64,000 nucleotides of DNA from Acidobacteria bacterium RIFCSPLOWO2_12_FULL_66_21. Its GTDB lineage: Bacteria; Acidobacteriota; Vicinamibacteria; Vicinamibacterales; 2-12-FULL-66-21. A model generated the notes under the pieces. The model saw only the letters and a program-made list of their open reading frames with translations, was not told the DNA's origin and made no database searches. The stretch lies in assembly GCA_001767455.1 (NCBI GenBank), contig MELC01000091.1, forward strand, positions 1 to 64,000. The letters are read 5' to 3'. Each line of letters begins with the position of its first letter. Positions within the stretch are counted from its first letter, which is position 1. Made by a program: the position numbers and the translations under genes. Shown one piece after another: positions 32,010 through 39,835 of this stretch.

Positions 32010-33125
32010 TCATTCCGTGAAGACGACCCGCGTGCCGGGCTTGACCATGCCGGCGAGCTTCAGCGCGTCCCAGTTGGTCAGGCGCACGCAGCCGTGCGAC
32101 TGCGCCTTGCCGACCGTCGAGGGTTCCGGCGTGCCGTGCAGGCCGTAGTGCTCCTTCGAGAGATCGATCCACACCAGTCCGACTGGATTGTTCGGCCCCG
32201 CCGGAATCGTGGCTTTCGAGTGCGTCGGATCCGCGTCCCAGAACAAGTCCGGATTGTAGCGGAACGTGGGACTGAACTGCACGCCGCGGACCTTCCACTC
32301 GCCGATCGGCAGCGGGTCGTGCTCGCTGCCGGTCGTGACGGGCGCATAGAACAGCACCCGGCCGCCGGCGTCCGTCACCGTCAGCCCGGACGTGCGCTTC
32401 ACGACGGTCACGACGGCGGCTTTTCTTGAATCGTCGGGGACCCCTGCACCCCGACTGGCGGCCTGCATTCCGCCCGCGCTTCGCCGCTGGCTCCATTCCG
32501 TCCGCGCTCTTGAATCGTCGGGGACCCCTGCACCCCGACTGGCGGCCTGCATTCCGCCCGCGCGTCGCCGCTGGCTGCGTTCCGGCCGCACTTCGTCCCT
32601 CGCTCCTTGCACCTGCTCCGGCGGTTTCTGTGCCGGGACCGCGGGGGCGGGAGCGGGCGGCACCATGGCCTCGACGTTGGGTACCGTGATGTCTTCGCCC
32701 GCCGCGAACTTCGCCTGCGGATTGAGCCGCTGCAGCAGCGCCGGCACGCTGTGGAACCGTTCGGCGAGCAGTTCCAGCACCGACGCGTAGCCGAGCGCCG
32801 GCAGCTTCGACTGTTCCATCATGTCCGATGGAATCGCGCCGAAGGGGCCCGCGGCATCCTCCCTGGTGATGTGGTACTGCGTCACGGCGGGGACCGCCGT
32901 TGCGTCCTGGTGCCCTTGCTTGTGAAACTGCTCGAGCGCCTTCCGAGTGTTGGCGCCCATCCGTCCGTCGATCGCGCCCGGTGAGAAACCGGCGCGGTCC
33001 AGCATGACCTGGAGCTGCAGCGCAGCGTTCGCCTTCGCGGCGCGCTCAGGAGGATGCGGCGGCTGCGCGGCTGGAGCCTGCGCCTGGAGGAGGACGGCGA
33101 CGGAGAAGACAATTGGAATCAGCAT
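32010..33125 (-). CDS. L,D-transpeptidase with peptidoglycan-binding domain and in-frame repeat insertion
   Basis: 371 residues. Signal peptide (IPIVFSVAVLLQAQA), a PGB1 peptidoglycan-binding domain (LQVMLDRAGFSPGAIDGRMG, NTRKALEQFHKQ), a LysM-like stretch (LAERFHSVPALLQRLNPQ), then a low-complexity linker, and a YkuD catalytic domain ending HGTPEP (H330) and SHGCVRL with C346. It cross-links peptidoglycan by 3-3 bonds. Residues about 178-234 are encoded by two 84-bp tandem copies (32425-32592) of a dispersed repeat that keep the frame: the peptide SQRR-x-AGGMQAASRGAGVPDDSR occurs twice. The insertion lies in the linker, so activity may be unaffected. Confidence 0.85.
   Translation of the reverse strand: MLIPIVFSVAVLLQAQAPAAQPPHPPERAAKANAALQLQVMLDRAGFSPGAIDGRMGANTRKALEQFHKQGHQDATAVPAVTQYHITREDAAGPFGAIPSDMMEQSKLPALGYASVLELLAERFHSVPALLQRLNPQAKFAAGEDITVPNVEAMVPPAPAPAVPAQKPPEQVQGARDEVRPERSQRRRAGGMQAASRGAGVPDDSRARTEWSQRRSAGGMQAASRGAGVPDDSRKAAVVTVVKRTSGLTVTDAGGRVLFYAPVTTGSEHDPLPIGEWKVRGVQFSPTFRYNPDLFWDADPTHSKATIPAGPNNPVGLVWIDLSKEHYGLHGTPEPSTVGKAQSHGCVRLTNWDALKLAGMVKPGTRVVFTE
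32425..32592. repeat. Type 1 dispersed repeat, tandem in-frame pair
   Basis: Two adjacent copies with an 84-bp period (32425 and 32509), 28 codons each, nearly identical through GTCGGGGTGCAGGGGTCCCC (read on the minus strand). They share consensus with copies at 28069, 34301, 51459 and 62926. Both are inside the L,D-transpeptidase gene. Confidence 0.85.
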
Positions 33126-33149
33126 GGGTGTGTGCCCGTTTCGTTTCGT

Positions 33150-33971
33150 TCAGATGCGCTCGACGGAGCGGCGATCTCCACTGACACGGCGCTCGCCGCT
33201 CGCATGCGGCGCGCACTCGTGGGCCGGCGGGTGCACCTCGAACTCGACGATCCGGAAGGGCCGCTCCGGGGACACCGTGCGCATCAGGCACAGTGAGACG
33301 TTGTAGACGGGAACGCCCTTGGCCGTGAGCCCCTCGGGACGGCCGTGGTGCGCATGTCCGTGGAAGACCGCGCTGACGGGGAAGCGTCCGATTGGTTCCT
33401 CGAGCCGGCTGCATCCGAGAAACGGGTAGATCTCCAGCGGCTCGCCTTCGACCGTCTGCTGAACCGGGGCGTAGTGCAGCAGGACGACGAGCCGATCGGT
33501 GCGCAGGCGCGCGAGCGATGCCTCGAGCTTCAGCGCCTCGTCGAGAGCCTCGTGCACGAACTTTTTGATGATGTCCTCGCCCCAGGGCCCGAGCGCGCGG
33601 CGCCCGAAGCCGCCGGCGAACCCCTTCACGCCCGCGAACCCGATGCCGAGCAGCTCCGTCGAATCGCCGTCGAGCGTGGTCACGCCGGCATCGGCGAAGA
33701 TCTTCTGCAGTTCCTGCTGCTGTCCGGATTCGTAATCGTGATTGCCGAGAACCGCGACGGTGGGAATCTTCAGCGAGCTGGCCATCTCGCGCGCCAGCGC
33801 GCGCGCCTCTTCCGGCAGGCCGTAATCGGTCAGGTCGCCACAGAGGGCGAGGATGTCGGCTGACTCGGTGATCTGGCTGAACAGCGGCTGGAGACCGCCG
33901 ACGGCGGCGTTGCGGCTGTAGTGCAGATCGCCAAGAGCCGCGATTCGGACGAGATCTTTGACCGGAGGCAT
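33150..33971 (-). CDS. Calcineurin-like metallophosphoesterase
   Basis: 273 residues from ATG 33971 with AGGA upstream. Metal ligands of the superfamily are in order: GDLHYSRN (14-21, D-x-H), LCGDLTDYG (GD), LGNHDYESGQ (GNHD), LHYAPVQQT and FHGHAHHG (GHxH). This is a small, cytoplasmic, binuclear-metal phosphodiesterase or phosphatase; the family covers nucleotides, cyclic nucleotides and phosphoproteins, and the substrate cannot be chosen here. It precedes, on the minus strand, the transpeptidase by 24 bp and may be in the same transcript. Confidence 0.85.
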   Translation of the reverse strand: MPPVKDLVRIAALGDLHYSRNAAVGGLQPLFSQITESADILALCGDLTDYGLPEEARALAREMASSLKIPTVAVLGNHDYESGQQQELQKIFADAGVTTLDGDSTELLGIGFAGVKGFAGGFGRRALGPWGEDIIKKFVHEALDEALKLEASLARLRTDRLVVLLHYAPVQQTVEGEPLEIYPFLGCSRLEEPIGRFPVSAVFHGHAHHGRPEGLTAKGVPVYNVSLCLMRTVSPERPFRIVEFEVHPPAHECAPHASGERRVSGDRRSVERI

Positions 33972-34028
33972 ATTCCTGCAGGGGCAGGAGCAAGATGTGT
34001 TCCGGCCGGGGTGCGCCTGCCGGGGCGA

Positions 34029-34280
34029 CTACGAACGCGTCGAATCCAGCGCCTGGATCTCGGCGTCGAGCGCCGCAATCGCCTGTTCGAGCATGCGCTT
34101 GTGCGCGGCAACCGTCGCGCGACTCAGGTCCGCTGCCGCGCGGGCGCGTGACAACTGCAGCGTCCGCCGACGGTCGCGCGACGCGCGCTCGTCCTGCGAC
34201 AAGTGCGGGCCGATCACCCGCGGCCGCGTGGCCTCCTCCTGCTGGGCTTCCACGAACTTCGAATCGAATCCGCGTGCCAT
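34029..34280 (-). CDS. Small coiled-coil protein of unknown function
   Basis: 83 residues, soluble, with no signal peptide or cysteines. The N-terminus MARGFDSKFVEAQQEEA is followed by DERASRDRRRTLQLSRARAA and a helical heptad region to the end (ML-Q-AI-ALDAEIQAL). Highly charged and helical, it looks like a DNA- or protein-bundling accessory, but I can assign no family. TAGAAT (34292-34287) lies only 6 nt before the ATG with no ribosome site, so it may be leaderless. Confidence 0.6.
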   Translation of the reverse strand: MARGFDSKFVEAQQEEATRPRVIGPHLSQDERASRDRRRTLQLSRARAAADLSRATVAAHKRMLEQAIAALDAEIQALDSTRS

Positions 34281-34300
34281 GACGCCATTCTACGTTACTT

Positions 34301-34415
34301 GATCCGTCGGGGACCCCTGCTTGACGCGCCGTAGCCTTGGCGAAGGCGGTCACCCAGACTAGCGGCCTTCACTCCGCCGCCGGCGCTTTGCCGCCGGCTC
34401 CGTTCTGGCCGCAGT
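34301..34415. repeat. Type 1 dispersed repeat, copy with nested CCGCCTTCGCCAAGGCTACGG
   Basis: On the minus strand this reads GCGGCAAAGCGCCGGCGG, GGCCGCTAGTCTGGGTGACC, the CCTTCGCCAAGGCTACGG module, then GCAGGGGTCCCCGACGGATC. It fills the gap between the small coiled-coil gene and the tesA-like promoter. Confidence 0.8.
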
Positions 34416-34448
34416 GCGCCGCGCCGGCCGCATGCAGATCTCAGCTTA

Positions 34449-34454
34449 TATAAT
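34449..34454 (+). promoter_or_regulatory. TATAAT -10 box of the tesA-like operon
   Basis: Perfect TATAAT, 9 nt before the ATG at 34464; no Shine-Dalgarno between. This is the clearest leaderless candidate in the window. Confidence 0.6.
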
Positions 34455-34463
34455 GACTGGTAC

Positions 34464-35165
34464 ATGCAGGCAGTCTGGCGGCGGCTCGGGGTGGCGGCTT
34501 CGCTCGTCGTGTGCGTGCTCCTGGCTTCCTGTTCCAGCTGCAAAGGGCACGTTGATGTCCTGAAGGCACCGCCGCCGACGCCGCTCGAGACCAACACGGA
34601 TGACCGGCCGAAGGTCGTGATCCTCGGCGACAGCATCACCGCGGGGCTGGGGCTCGTCGAGACGCAGTCGTTCCCGGGATTGCTCCAGCAGAAGGCCGAC
34701 GCCGAGGGGCTCGACTTCGAGGTGATCAACGGCGGCGTTTCGGGCGATACCAGCGCCGGCGGATTGCGGCGCCTCGATTGGGCGCTCGAAGGCGACGTGC
34801 GCGTGCTCGTCGTCGCGCTCGGCGCCAACGACGGCCTGCGCGGTCTGTCGGTCGGCGAGATGAAGCGGAACCTGGCGCAGATCATCGAGACGGCGGACGC
34901 GCGCAAGGTCGTGGTCATCCTGGCCGGCATGGAAGCCCCGCCGAATTACGGGCCCGAATACGCCTCGTCGTTCCGGCAGGCGTACCAGGATCTCGCGGGG
35001 CAGTACCGCGTCCGCTTCATACCGTTCCTCCTGGACAAAGTGGCGGGCCAGCCGTCGCTCAACCAGGCCGACGGCATCCATCCGAACGCGCAAGGGTCGG
35101 CGATTGTCGCCGACACCGTATGGGCCGTGCTCCGGCCGGTCCTCGACCAGATCGCGAACTCATGA
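34464..35165 (+). CDS. tesA: TesA-like SGNH/GDSL esterase, lipoprotein
   Basis: 233 residues. The signal sequence ends in a lipobox, VCVLLASC (C22), so the product is probably a lipoprotein. SGNH blocks: VVILGDSITAGLGL (catalytic Ser in GDS), INGGVSGDTSAGG (Gly), VVALGANDGLRG (Asn), and a C-terminal DGIHPNAQG (Asp, His). This is the arylesterase/thioesterase I family. In many Proteobacteria tesA is next to ybbA and ybbP as here, the start of which overlaps the stop (ATGA, 35162-35165). Likely lysophospholipase or arylesterase at the outer face of the inner membrane. Confidence 0.88.
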   Translation: MQAVWRRLGVAASLVVCVLLASCSSCKGHVDVLKAPPPTPLETNTDDRPKVVILGDSITAGLGLVETQSFPGLLQQKADAEGLDFEVINGGVSGDTSAGGLRRLDWALEGDVRVLVVALGANDGLRGLSVGEMKRNLAQIIETADARKVVVILAGMEAPPNYGPEYASSFRQAYQDLAGQYRVRFIPFLLDKVAGQPSLNQADGIHPNAQGSAIVADTVWAVLRPVLDQIANS

Positions 35166-35845
35166 TCGAGCTGCGCGGCGTCTCGAAGACGGTGCCGAGC
35201 GGCGACGGCACGCTGACCATCCTTCATCCTCTCGACCTGTCGATCCCTGACCGGCACGTCGTGGCGATCACGGGGCCCTCGGGCAGCGGCAAGTCCACGC
35301 TCCTCGGGCTGATCGCCGGGCTCGACGCGCCGACCTCCGGGCAGATTCTCGTGGGCGGCACCGACATCACCACGCTCGGCGAGGACGCGCTCGCGCGGCT
35401 GCGCGGCACGCACATCGGGTTCGTCTTCCAGTTCTTTCACCTGCTGCCGTCGCTCACCGCGCTCGAGAACGTGCGGGTCCCGATGGAGATTGCCGGTGCG
35501 CGCGACGCGGAGCGCCGCGGGCGGGCGCTGCTCGACGAGGTCGGGCTCTCCGAGCGGGGGCATCACTACCCGTCGCAGCTTTCAGGCGGCGAGCAGCAAC
35601 GCGTGGCGATCGCGCGCGCGCTCGCCAACGACCCGCCGCTGCTGCTGGCCGACGAGCCGACCGGGAACCTGGACTCCACGACCGGCCGCCAGGTGATCGA
35701 CCTGCTGCTGCAGGTCAACCGATCCCGCGGCACGACGCTCGTGCTCGTGACGCACGACGCCGATCTCGCGGCCCTGGCCGACCTGACGATCGGTCTGCGC
35801 GACGGCGCCATCGCCAGCCGGACGGCGCGCCCGCCGGCATCATGA
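35162..35845 (+). CDS. ybbA: YbbA-like ABC transporter ATPase
   Basis: 227 residues. Walker A GPSGSGKST (about 39-47), Q-loop FVFQFFHLLPSLTALEN, signature LSGGEQQRVAIARAL, Walker B PPLLLADEPTGNLD and the switch histidine VLVTHD. It belongs to the MacB/LolD/FtsE group that drives FtsX-like permeases without a solute-binding protein. Its partner is the overlapping next gene (ATGA, 35842-35845). In E. coli YbbA-YbbP accompanies TesA and is thought to handle lipid-like or toxic compounds; that is only analogy here. Confidence 0.9.
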   Translation: MIELRGVSKTVPSGDGTLTILHPLDLSIPDRHVVAITGPSGSGKSTLLGLIAGLDAPTSGQILVGGTDITTLGEDALARLRGTHIGFVFQFFHLLPSLTALENVRVPMEIAGARDAERRGRALLDEVGLSERGHHYPSQLSGGEQQRVAIARALANDPPLLLADEPTGNLDSTTGRQVIDLLLQVNRSRGTTLVLVTHDADLAALADLTIGLRDGAIASRTARPPAS

Positions 35846-38442
35846 CGTTCGTCCTGCTGATGGCCGCGCGCGAGTTCCGCGCCTCCTGGCGCCGGCTGCT
35901 GTTCTTCTTCGTCTGCGTCGCGATCGGCGTGGGCGCCATCGTGGCGCTGCGATCGATCATCCAGAGCGTGCGGAGCGGGCTGACTGGCGAGGCGCGCGCG
36001 ATGATCGCCTCCGATGTCGTCATCCAGTCGAATCGTGCGTGGACGCCGGAGGTGCGACGCGATCTCGACGCCCAACTCGCGAAGACGCCGGTCGCCGCCC
36101 GGCAGGACTCCATTGAGATGGCCACGATGGTGCGCGCCGAGCGGGGCGCGGCGGTGGCCCGCATGGTCGAGCTGCGCGGCGTGGAATCCGGCTTTCCCTT
36201 CTACGGCCGGTTCACGCTCCAGGGCGGCGCCCCGTATTCCCACGATCTGCTCGTCGGCCGCGGCACGCTGGTGCGCCCCGAGCTGCTCGCGCAGCTTGGC
36301 ATCCGCGTCGGCGACCGCATCATGATCGGCGGTCAGCCGTTCACCGTGCGCGGCGTGATCGAGCAGGAGCCCGGCGGAAGCGCGGGCGGCTTCAGTCTCG
36401 GATCGCGGGTCCTCGTGGACCTGGCGGACCTTCGCGGCACCGGCCTTCTGACCTTCGGCAGCCGCGCCACCCATCAGATCCTGCTGAAGATCGCCGAGGA
36501 GAATGCGGCGCTCCGCCTCGTGCGCGAGGTGCGCGCCAACTTCCGCGAACGCTTCGTGACGGCCCGGTCGTTCCGGTCCACGGAGAACCAGATCGGCGAG
36601 AGCCTGGAGCGCGCGGAGAACTTCCTCAGCCTCGTCGGCTTCATCATCGTCGTGCTCGGCGGGATCGGTGTCTGGAGCGTGACGCGGGTGTTCGTGCAGC
36701 AGAAGATCCCCAGCGTCGCGATCCTGAAGTGCCTGGGCGCGTCCACGCGGCAGGTGCTCGCCGCCTACGTCGCGCAGGTGGCGCTGCTTGCGCTGGCGGG
36801 CAGCGCGCTCGGCGTCGGCCTGGCCGCCGTGGGGATTCGCAGCATTCCCGCATCGCTGACGGCCGCGCTCGGCAGGGTGGCGTACGGTCTCACGCTGTCC
36901 GCGGTGCTCCAGGGGCTCGCCGTCGGCCTGCTCGTGTCGTTGCTTTTCGCCCTCGTGCCGTTGCTCGAAGTGCGCCGCGTGAAGCCCCTGCTGCTCCTGC
37001 GCGGCTTCAATCTCGCGGCCGCCGGTCAACCCTGGACGGGCAGCCTCGTCTCCCGACTGCGCGCGCGGCTTGCCGCGCTCGACCTGCTCCAGGCCGCGAC
37101 CGGCGTGCTGGTCGCGATCGCACTCGTGGTCGTGGCGTCCTGGCAGGCGGGATCCTGGCGTGCGGGCGCCGCGGTCACGATTGGGTTTGCGGGCATCGCG
37201 GCGGTGTTGTACGGGGCCGCGTTCGTGCTCGTCCGCGCGGTGTCGCCGCTCGCGTCCATGCGCTGGTTTCCGCTCCGGCACGCGGTGGTGAGCCTCCGGC
37301 GCCCCGGCAACCAGACGCGCGTCATCCTGCTGGCCGTCGGCCTCGGGAGCTTCTTCGTCCTCGGCGTCCGATCGCTGCAGAACGACTTGATCGCCGAGTT
37401 CGCGCTCGCGCTCGACCCGAAGGGGGCCGACATGTTCCTCATCGACGTGCAGCGCGATCAAGCCGGCGGCGTGCGGGCGCTCCTGGTCGATCGGCAGGAC
37501 CCCGGCGCGCCGCCGCCCCGGCTGGTGCCGATTCTGCGCGCGCGCGTGACCGGGGTGAAGGGCCGCGAGGTGACGCTCGACAGCTTCTCGGATGTACGCG
37601 GCCGCGGCTCGCTCGGCCGCGAATACGGCATCACCTACCGCAACGCGCTCGAGGAGAACGAGCGCGTCACCGAAGGGCGGTTCTGGACGGGTGAGCCCCC
37701 GCTGGACCCTGACGCGCCCCTCCACGAAGTGTCGATCGAGCAGAGCATTCACGAGCGCTTCGGCATCGAGGTCGGCGACACCATGCGGTTCGACGTCCTC
37801 GGCCGCATCATGCAGGCACGCGTCACGAGCGTTCGGCGCGTCGAGTGGGCGGACGCGAGGAGCGGCGGATTCATGTTCGTCTTCCGCCCGGGAGCCCTCG
37901 ACAAGGCGCCCCAGACCTTCGTCGGATTCCTGAAAGGGCCGGCCGATCTCACCGCGCGCCTACGCCTGCAGTACGATCTCGTCACGAAATACCCCAACGT
38001 GACGGCCGTGGACGGCCGTGAAATCATCGGGCGGATCCAGAAGGTGCTCGACAACGCGGTGCTCGCCATCTCGATTGTCGGCGGCATCGCGCTTCTGAGC
38101 GGCACGCTCATCCTGATCGGCGCGGTCGCGATGACCAGATACCAGCGGGTGTACGAGGCGGCGATCCTTCGAACGCTCGGCGCCAGCACCCGCACGCTCG
38201 GGACCATGCTGGCGATCGAGTACTGCGCGCTCGGTCTGCTCGCCGGCGCGATCGGCGCCGCGGGGGCGGCGGCGCTCACCTGGGGCGTGACCCGGCACGT
38301 CCTCGACATCGCCTGGCGTCCGGCGCCGGTGCTGCTGGTTTCCGGCGCACTGTTGACGACGGCGCTCGTCGCCGTCGTGGGCGTGGCGGCCAGCACGGAA
38401 GTGCTTCGGAAGAAGCCACTCGGGGCACTCAGGGCGGAGTAG
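35842..38442 (+). CDS. ybbP: YbbP-like ABC permease (FtsX family)
   Basis: 866 residues, near the normal length of YbbP. N-terminal helix LLFFFVCVAIGVGAIVALRS, a periplasmic domain (VVIQSNRAWTPEVRRDLDAQL...), three-helix FtsX block (NFLSLVGFIIVVLGGIGVWSV, SVAILKCLGASTRQVLAAY, AYVAQVALLALAGSALGVG), a second part with VSLRRPGNQTRVILLAVGLGSFFVLGV and a C-terminal FtsX block (AILRTLGASTRTLGTML). The duplicated layout pairs with YbbA. A permease for extracting lipophilic substrates or lipoproteins from the membrane is the usual inference. Confidence 0.88.
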   Translation: MTFVLLMAAREFRASWRRLLFFFVCVAIGVGAIVALRSIIQSVRSGLTGEARAMIASDVVIQSNRAWTPEVRRDLDAQLAKTPVAARQDSIEMATMVRAERGAAVARMVELRGVESGFPFYGRFTLQGGAPYSHDLLVGRGTLVRPELLAQLGIRVGDRIMIGGQPFTVRGVIEQEPGGSAGGFSLGSRVLVDLADLRGTGLLTFGSRATHQILLKIAEENAALRLVREVRANFRERFVTARSFRSTENQIGESLERAENFLSLVGFIIVVLGGIGVWSVTRVFVQQKIPSVAILKCLGASTRQVLAAYVAQVALLALAGSALGVGLAAVGIRSIPASLTAALGRVAYGLTLSAVLQGLAVGLLVSLLFALVPLLEVRRVKPLLLLRGFNLAAAGQPWTGSLVSRLRARLAALDLLQAATGVLVAIALVVVASWQAGSWRAGAAVTIGFAGIAAVLYGAAFVLVRAVSPLASMRWFPLRHAVVSLRRPGNQTRVILLAVGLGSFFVLGVRSLQNDLIAEFALALDPKGADMFLIDVQRDQAGGVRALLVDRQDPGAPPPRLVPILRARVTGVKGREVTLDSFSDVRGRGSLGREYGITYRNALEENERVTEGRFWTGEPPLDPDAPLHEVSIEQSIHERFGIEVGDTMRFDVLGRIMQARVTSVRRVEWADARSGGFMFVFRPGALDKAPQTFVGFLKGPADLTARLRLQYDLVTKYPNVTAVDGREIIGRIQKVLDNAVLAISIVGGIALLSGTLILIGAVAMTRYQRVYEAAILRTLGASTRTLGTMLAIEYCALGLLAGAIGAAGAAALTWGVTRHVLDIAWRPAPVLLVSGALLTTALVAVVGVAASTEVLRKKPLGALRAE

Positions 38443-38478
38443 ATTGTAGTTGTGAATCCTGAGTTGTGAATTGTCAAC

Positions 38479-38883
38479 ATGCGGCCAAGTCGTCCGGCGG
38501 GACGATTCGGCCACGTTGTCGCTGAATTCATCGAGAAGCTCGAAGGCAATGGCGAAGTGTTCCTCCACAGCGGCGGCACGATCGTCCCGATGCAGCTGGC
38601 GGCGGAAGAGCGCCTCAAGGTCGACACCGGCTGCCTCGTGGCGTTCGACGCGAGCGTGGACTACGACATTGTCCGGGTGGGCGGCATCAAAACCTCGCTG
38701 TTCGGCGGCGAGGGGCTGTTCTTCGCGGCGCTGAAGGGGCCGGGGCGCGTGTGGCTGCAAACGCTGCCGTTCTCGCGGCTCGCCGACCGGATCCATGCCG
38801 CCTACAAGGGGGACCGCGAAGACGTGAAGCGCGACTTGGGCGGCGCGATCGGCAAGATCGGAAACCTGATCGGCGGCAAGTGA
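38479..38883 (+). pseudogene. N-terminally truncated AIM24 family protein
   Basis: 134 residues matching only the C-terminal half of AIM24 proteins (TIGR00266-type, normally about 220-260 residues): EFIEKLEGNGEVFLHSGGTIV, RLKVDTGCLVAFDASVDYDI, VGGIKTSLFGGEGLFFAALKGPG and LPFSRLADRI. The normal first half is missing; upstream is an intergenic TTGTGAAT-like repeat (38446-38475) and the previous gene's stop. I think a deletion, perhaps at the repeat, removed the N-terminus. A shorter but functional beta-sandwich protein is possible. Confidence 0.65.
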
Positions 38884-38905
38884 CCCCCGATCGCGGGCTT
38901 TCTGC

Positions 38906-38911
38906 TAAGAT
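38906..38911 (+). promoter_or_regulatory. Extended -10 for the dksA-like operon
   Basis: TGC followed by TAAGAT (38906-38911), about 60 nt before the ATG at 38975. The 5' leader is long enough to contain a GGAG ribosome site (38959-38962). Confidence 0.4.
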
Positions 38912-38974
38912 CAGGTTTTGCCGGTGCGCCGTTTCCGGCGTCACTGGGCCCGGCGTTCTGGAGTAGCCACGAAC

Positions 38975-39310
38975 ATGGATCCGACCCCGTACAAGGAAGC
39001 CCTCCTGCGGAAGCGCGGAGAAATCCTCTCCATGGGCGGCGTGAAGCCGCTGCAGGGGACCATGGAGACTAACTCGCGGCAGGGAGATCTCGCCGATCAG
39101 GCCAGCGGCAACAACGAAGTCCACATCCAGCTCAAGCTGAAGCAGACCGACGCGAAGATCCTCCAGGCCATCGAGGAGGCGCTCTACCGGATGGAAAAAG
39201 GCACGTACGGCGTCTGCCGGGACTGCGGCGAGGAAATCGCCCCGGCACGGCTGAACGCCATTCCGTGGACCCGCGTCTGCATCACCTGCAAGGAAAAGCA
39301 GAACACGTGA
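38975..39310 (+). CDS. TraR/DksA-family zinc-finger protein
   Basis: 111 residues from the ATG at 38975. A helical N-terminus with YKEALLRKRGEILS and the coiled coil containing DLADQASGNNEVHIQ (acid residues near the tip, as in DksA-type secondary-channel proteins), then the zinc finger YGVCRDCGEEIAPARLNAIPWTRVCITCKE with four cysteines. Such proteins insert into the RNA polymerase secondary channel to modify initiation; members of this size are often stress-related. Stop overlaps the next gene's GTG start (39307-39310). Confidence 0.88.
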   Translation: MDPTPYKEALLRKRGEILSMGGVKPLQGTMETNSRQGDLADQASGNNEVHIQLKLKQTDAKILQAIEEALYRMEKGTYGVCRDCGEEIAPARLNAIPWTRVCITCKEKQNT

Positions 39311-39798
39311 AGGCGACAGAGCTGCTGGACCTGCTGCGCGAGTTCTACCGCGACAAGCTGGCGATGCGGCAGCGCCACGTCGCCGCCGTCCGGCATGTGG
39401 CCGACTACGACGCCAACAACACCTACCAGTACATCATCGCCCGCGAAGACACGCACCTCAACTGGCTTCGTGACGGCGTGGCGGACATGGGCGGCGCGCT
39501 CGACGAGATCGCCGAGCCCGGCGTGCGCCCGTCCGGGAAGGGGCGCCACGCGGAGGCATCCGTCGTCCAGCCCGACAGGGACGCGGCCGCCGCCTTCGTG
39601 GAGAAGTGGCGTCCGAGGATCGAGGCGATGCCCAACGCAAGGCATCGGACGCTGCTGCGGGTCATTCTCGGGGAGACGCTGGAGCACAAGCGTTTCTTCG
39701 AGCAGGCGCTCGCCGGCCGCAGCGACTTGCTCGGCCGCCGCGCCGACGGCGCCGGCACCGGCGGCGGAGTGCTCGGGATACGGTGGATCTCGCAATAA
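39307..39798 (+). CDS. Ferritin-like four-helix protein
   Basis: 163 residues from a GTG overlapping the DksA-like stop. All-helical. Two helices carry E-x-x-H pairs: YIIAREDTHLNWLRDGV near 43-59 and ILGETLEHKRFFEQAL near 120-135, the arrangement of diiron ferritin-like bundles such as rubrerythrin-related DUF families. A glycine-rich tail follows. It could detoxify peroxide or store iron; no enzyme class is certain. The coupling with a DksA-like protein suggests joint expression in stress. Confidence 0.6.
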   Translation: MKATELLDLLREFYRDKLAMRQRHVAAVRHVADYDANNTYQYIIAREDTHLNWLRDGVADMGGALDEIAEPGVRPSGKGRHAEASVVQPDRDAAAAFVEKWRPRIEAMPNARHRTLLRVILGETLEHKRFFEQALAGRSDLLGRRADGAGTGGGVLGIRWISQ

Positions 39799-39835
39799 GC
39801 AAGAGCGACCCTTCGCTCTTCACGCTTTCACTATC

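Noticed and set aside
35566-37752. 728-codon minus-strand open frame opposite ybbP
   Set aside because: Same reason; rich in R, H, D and Q with no motif, and antisense to a clear permease.
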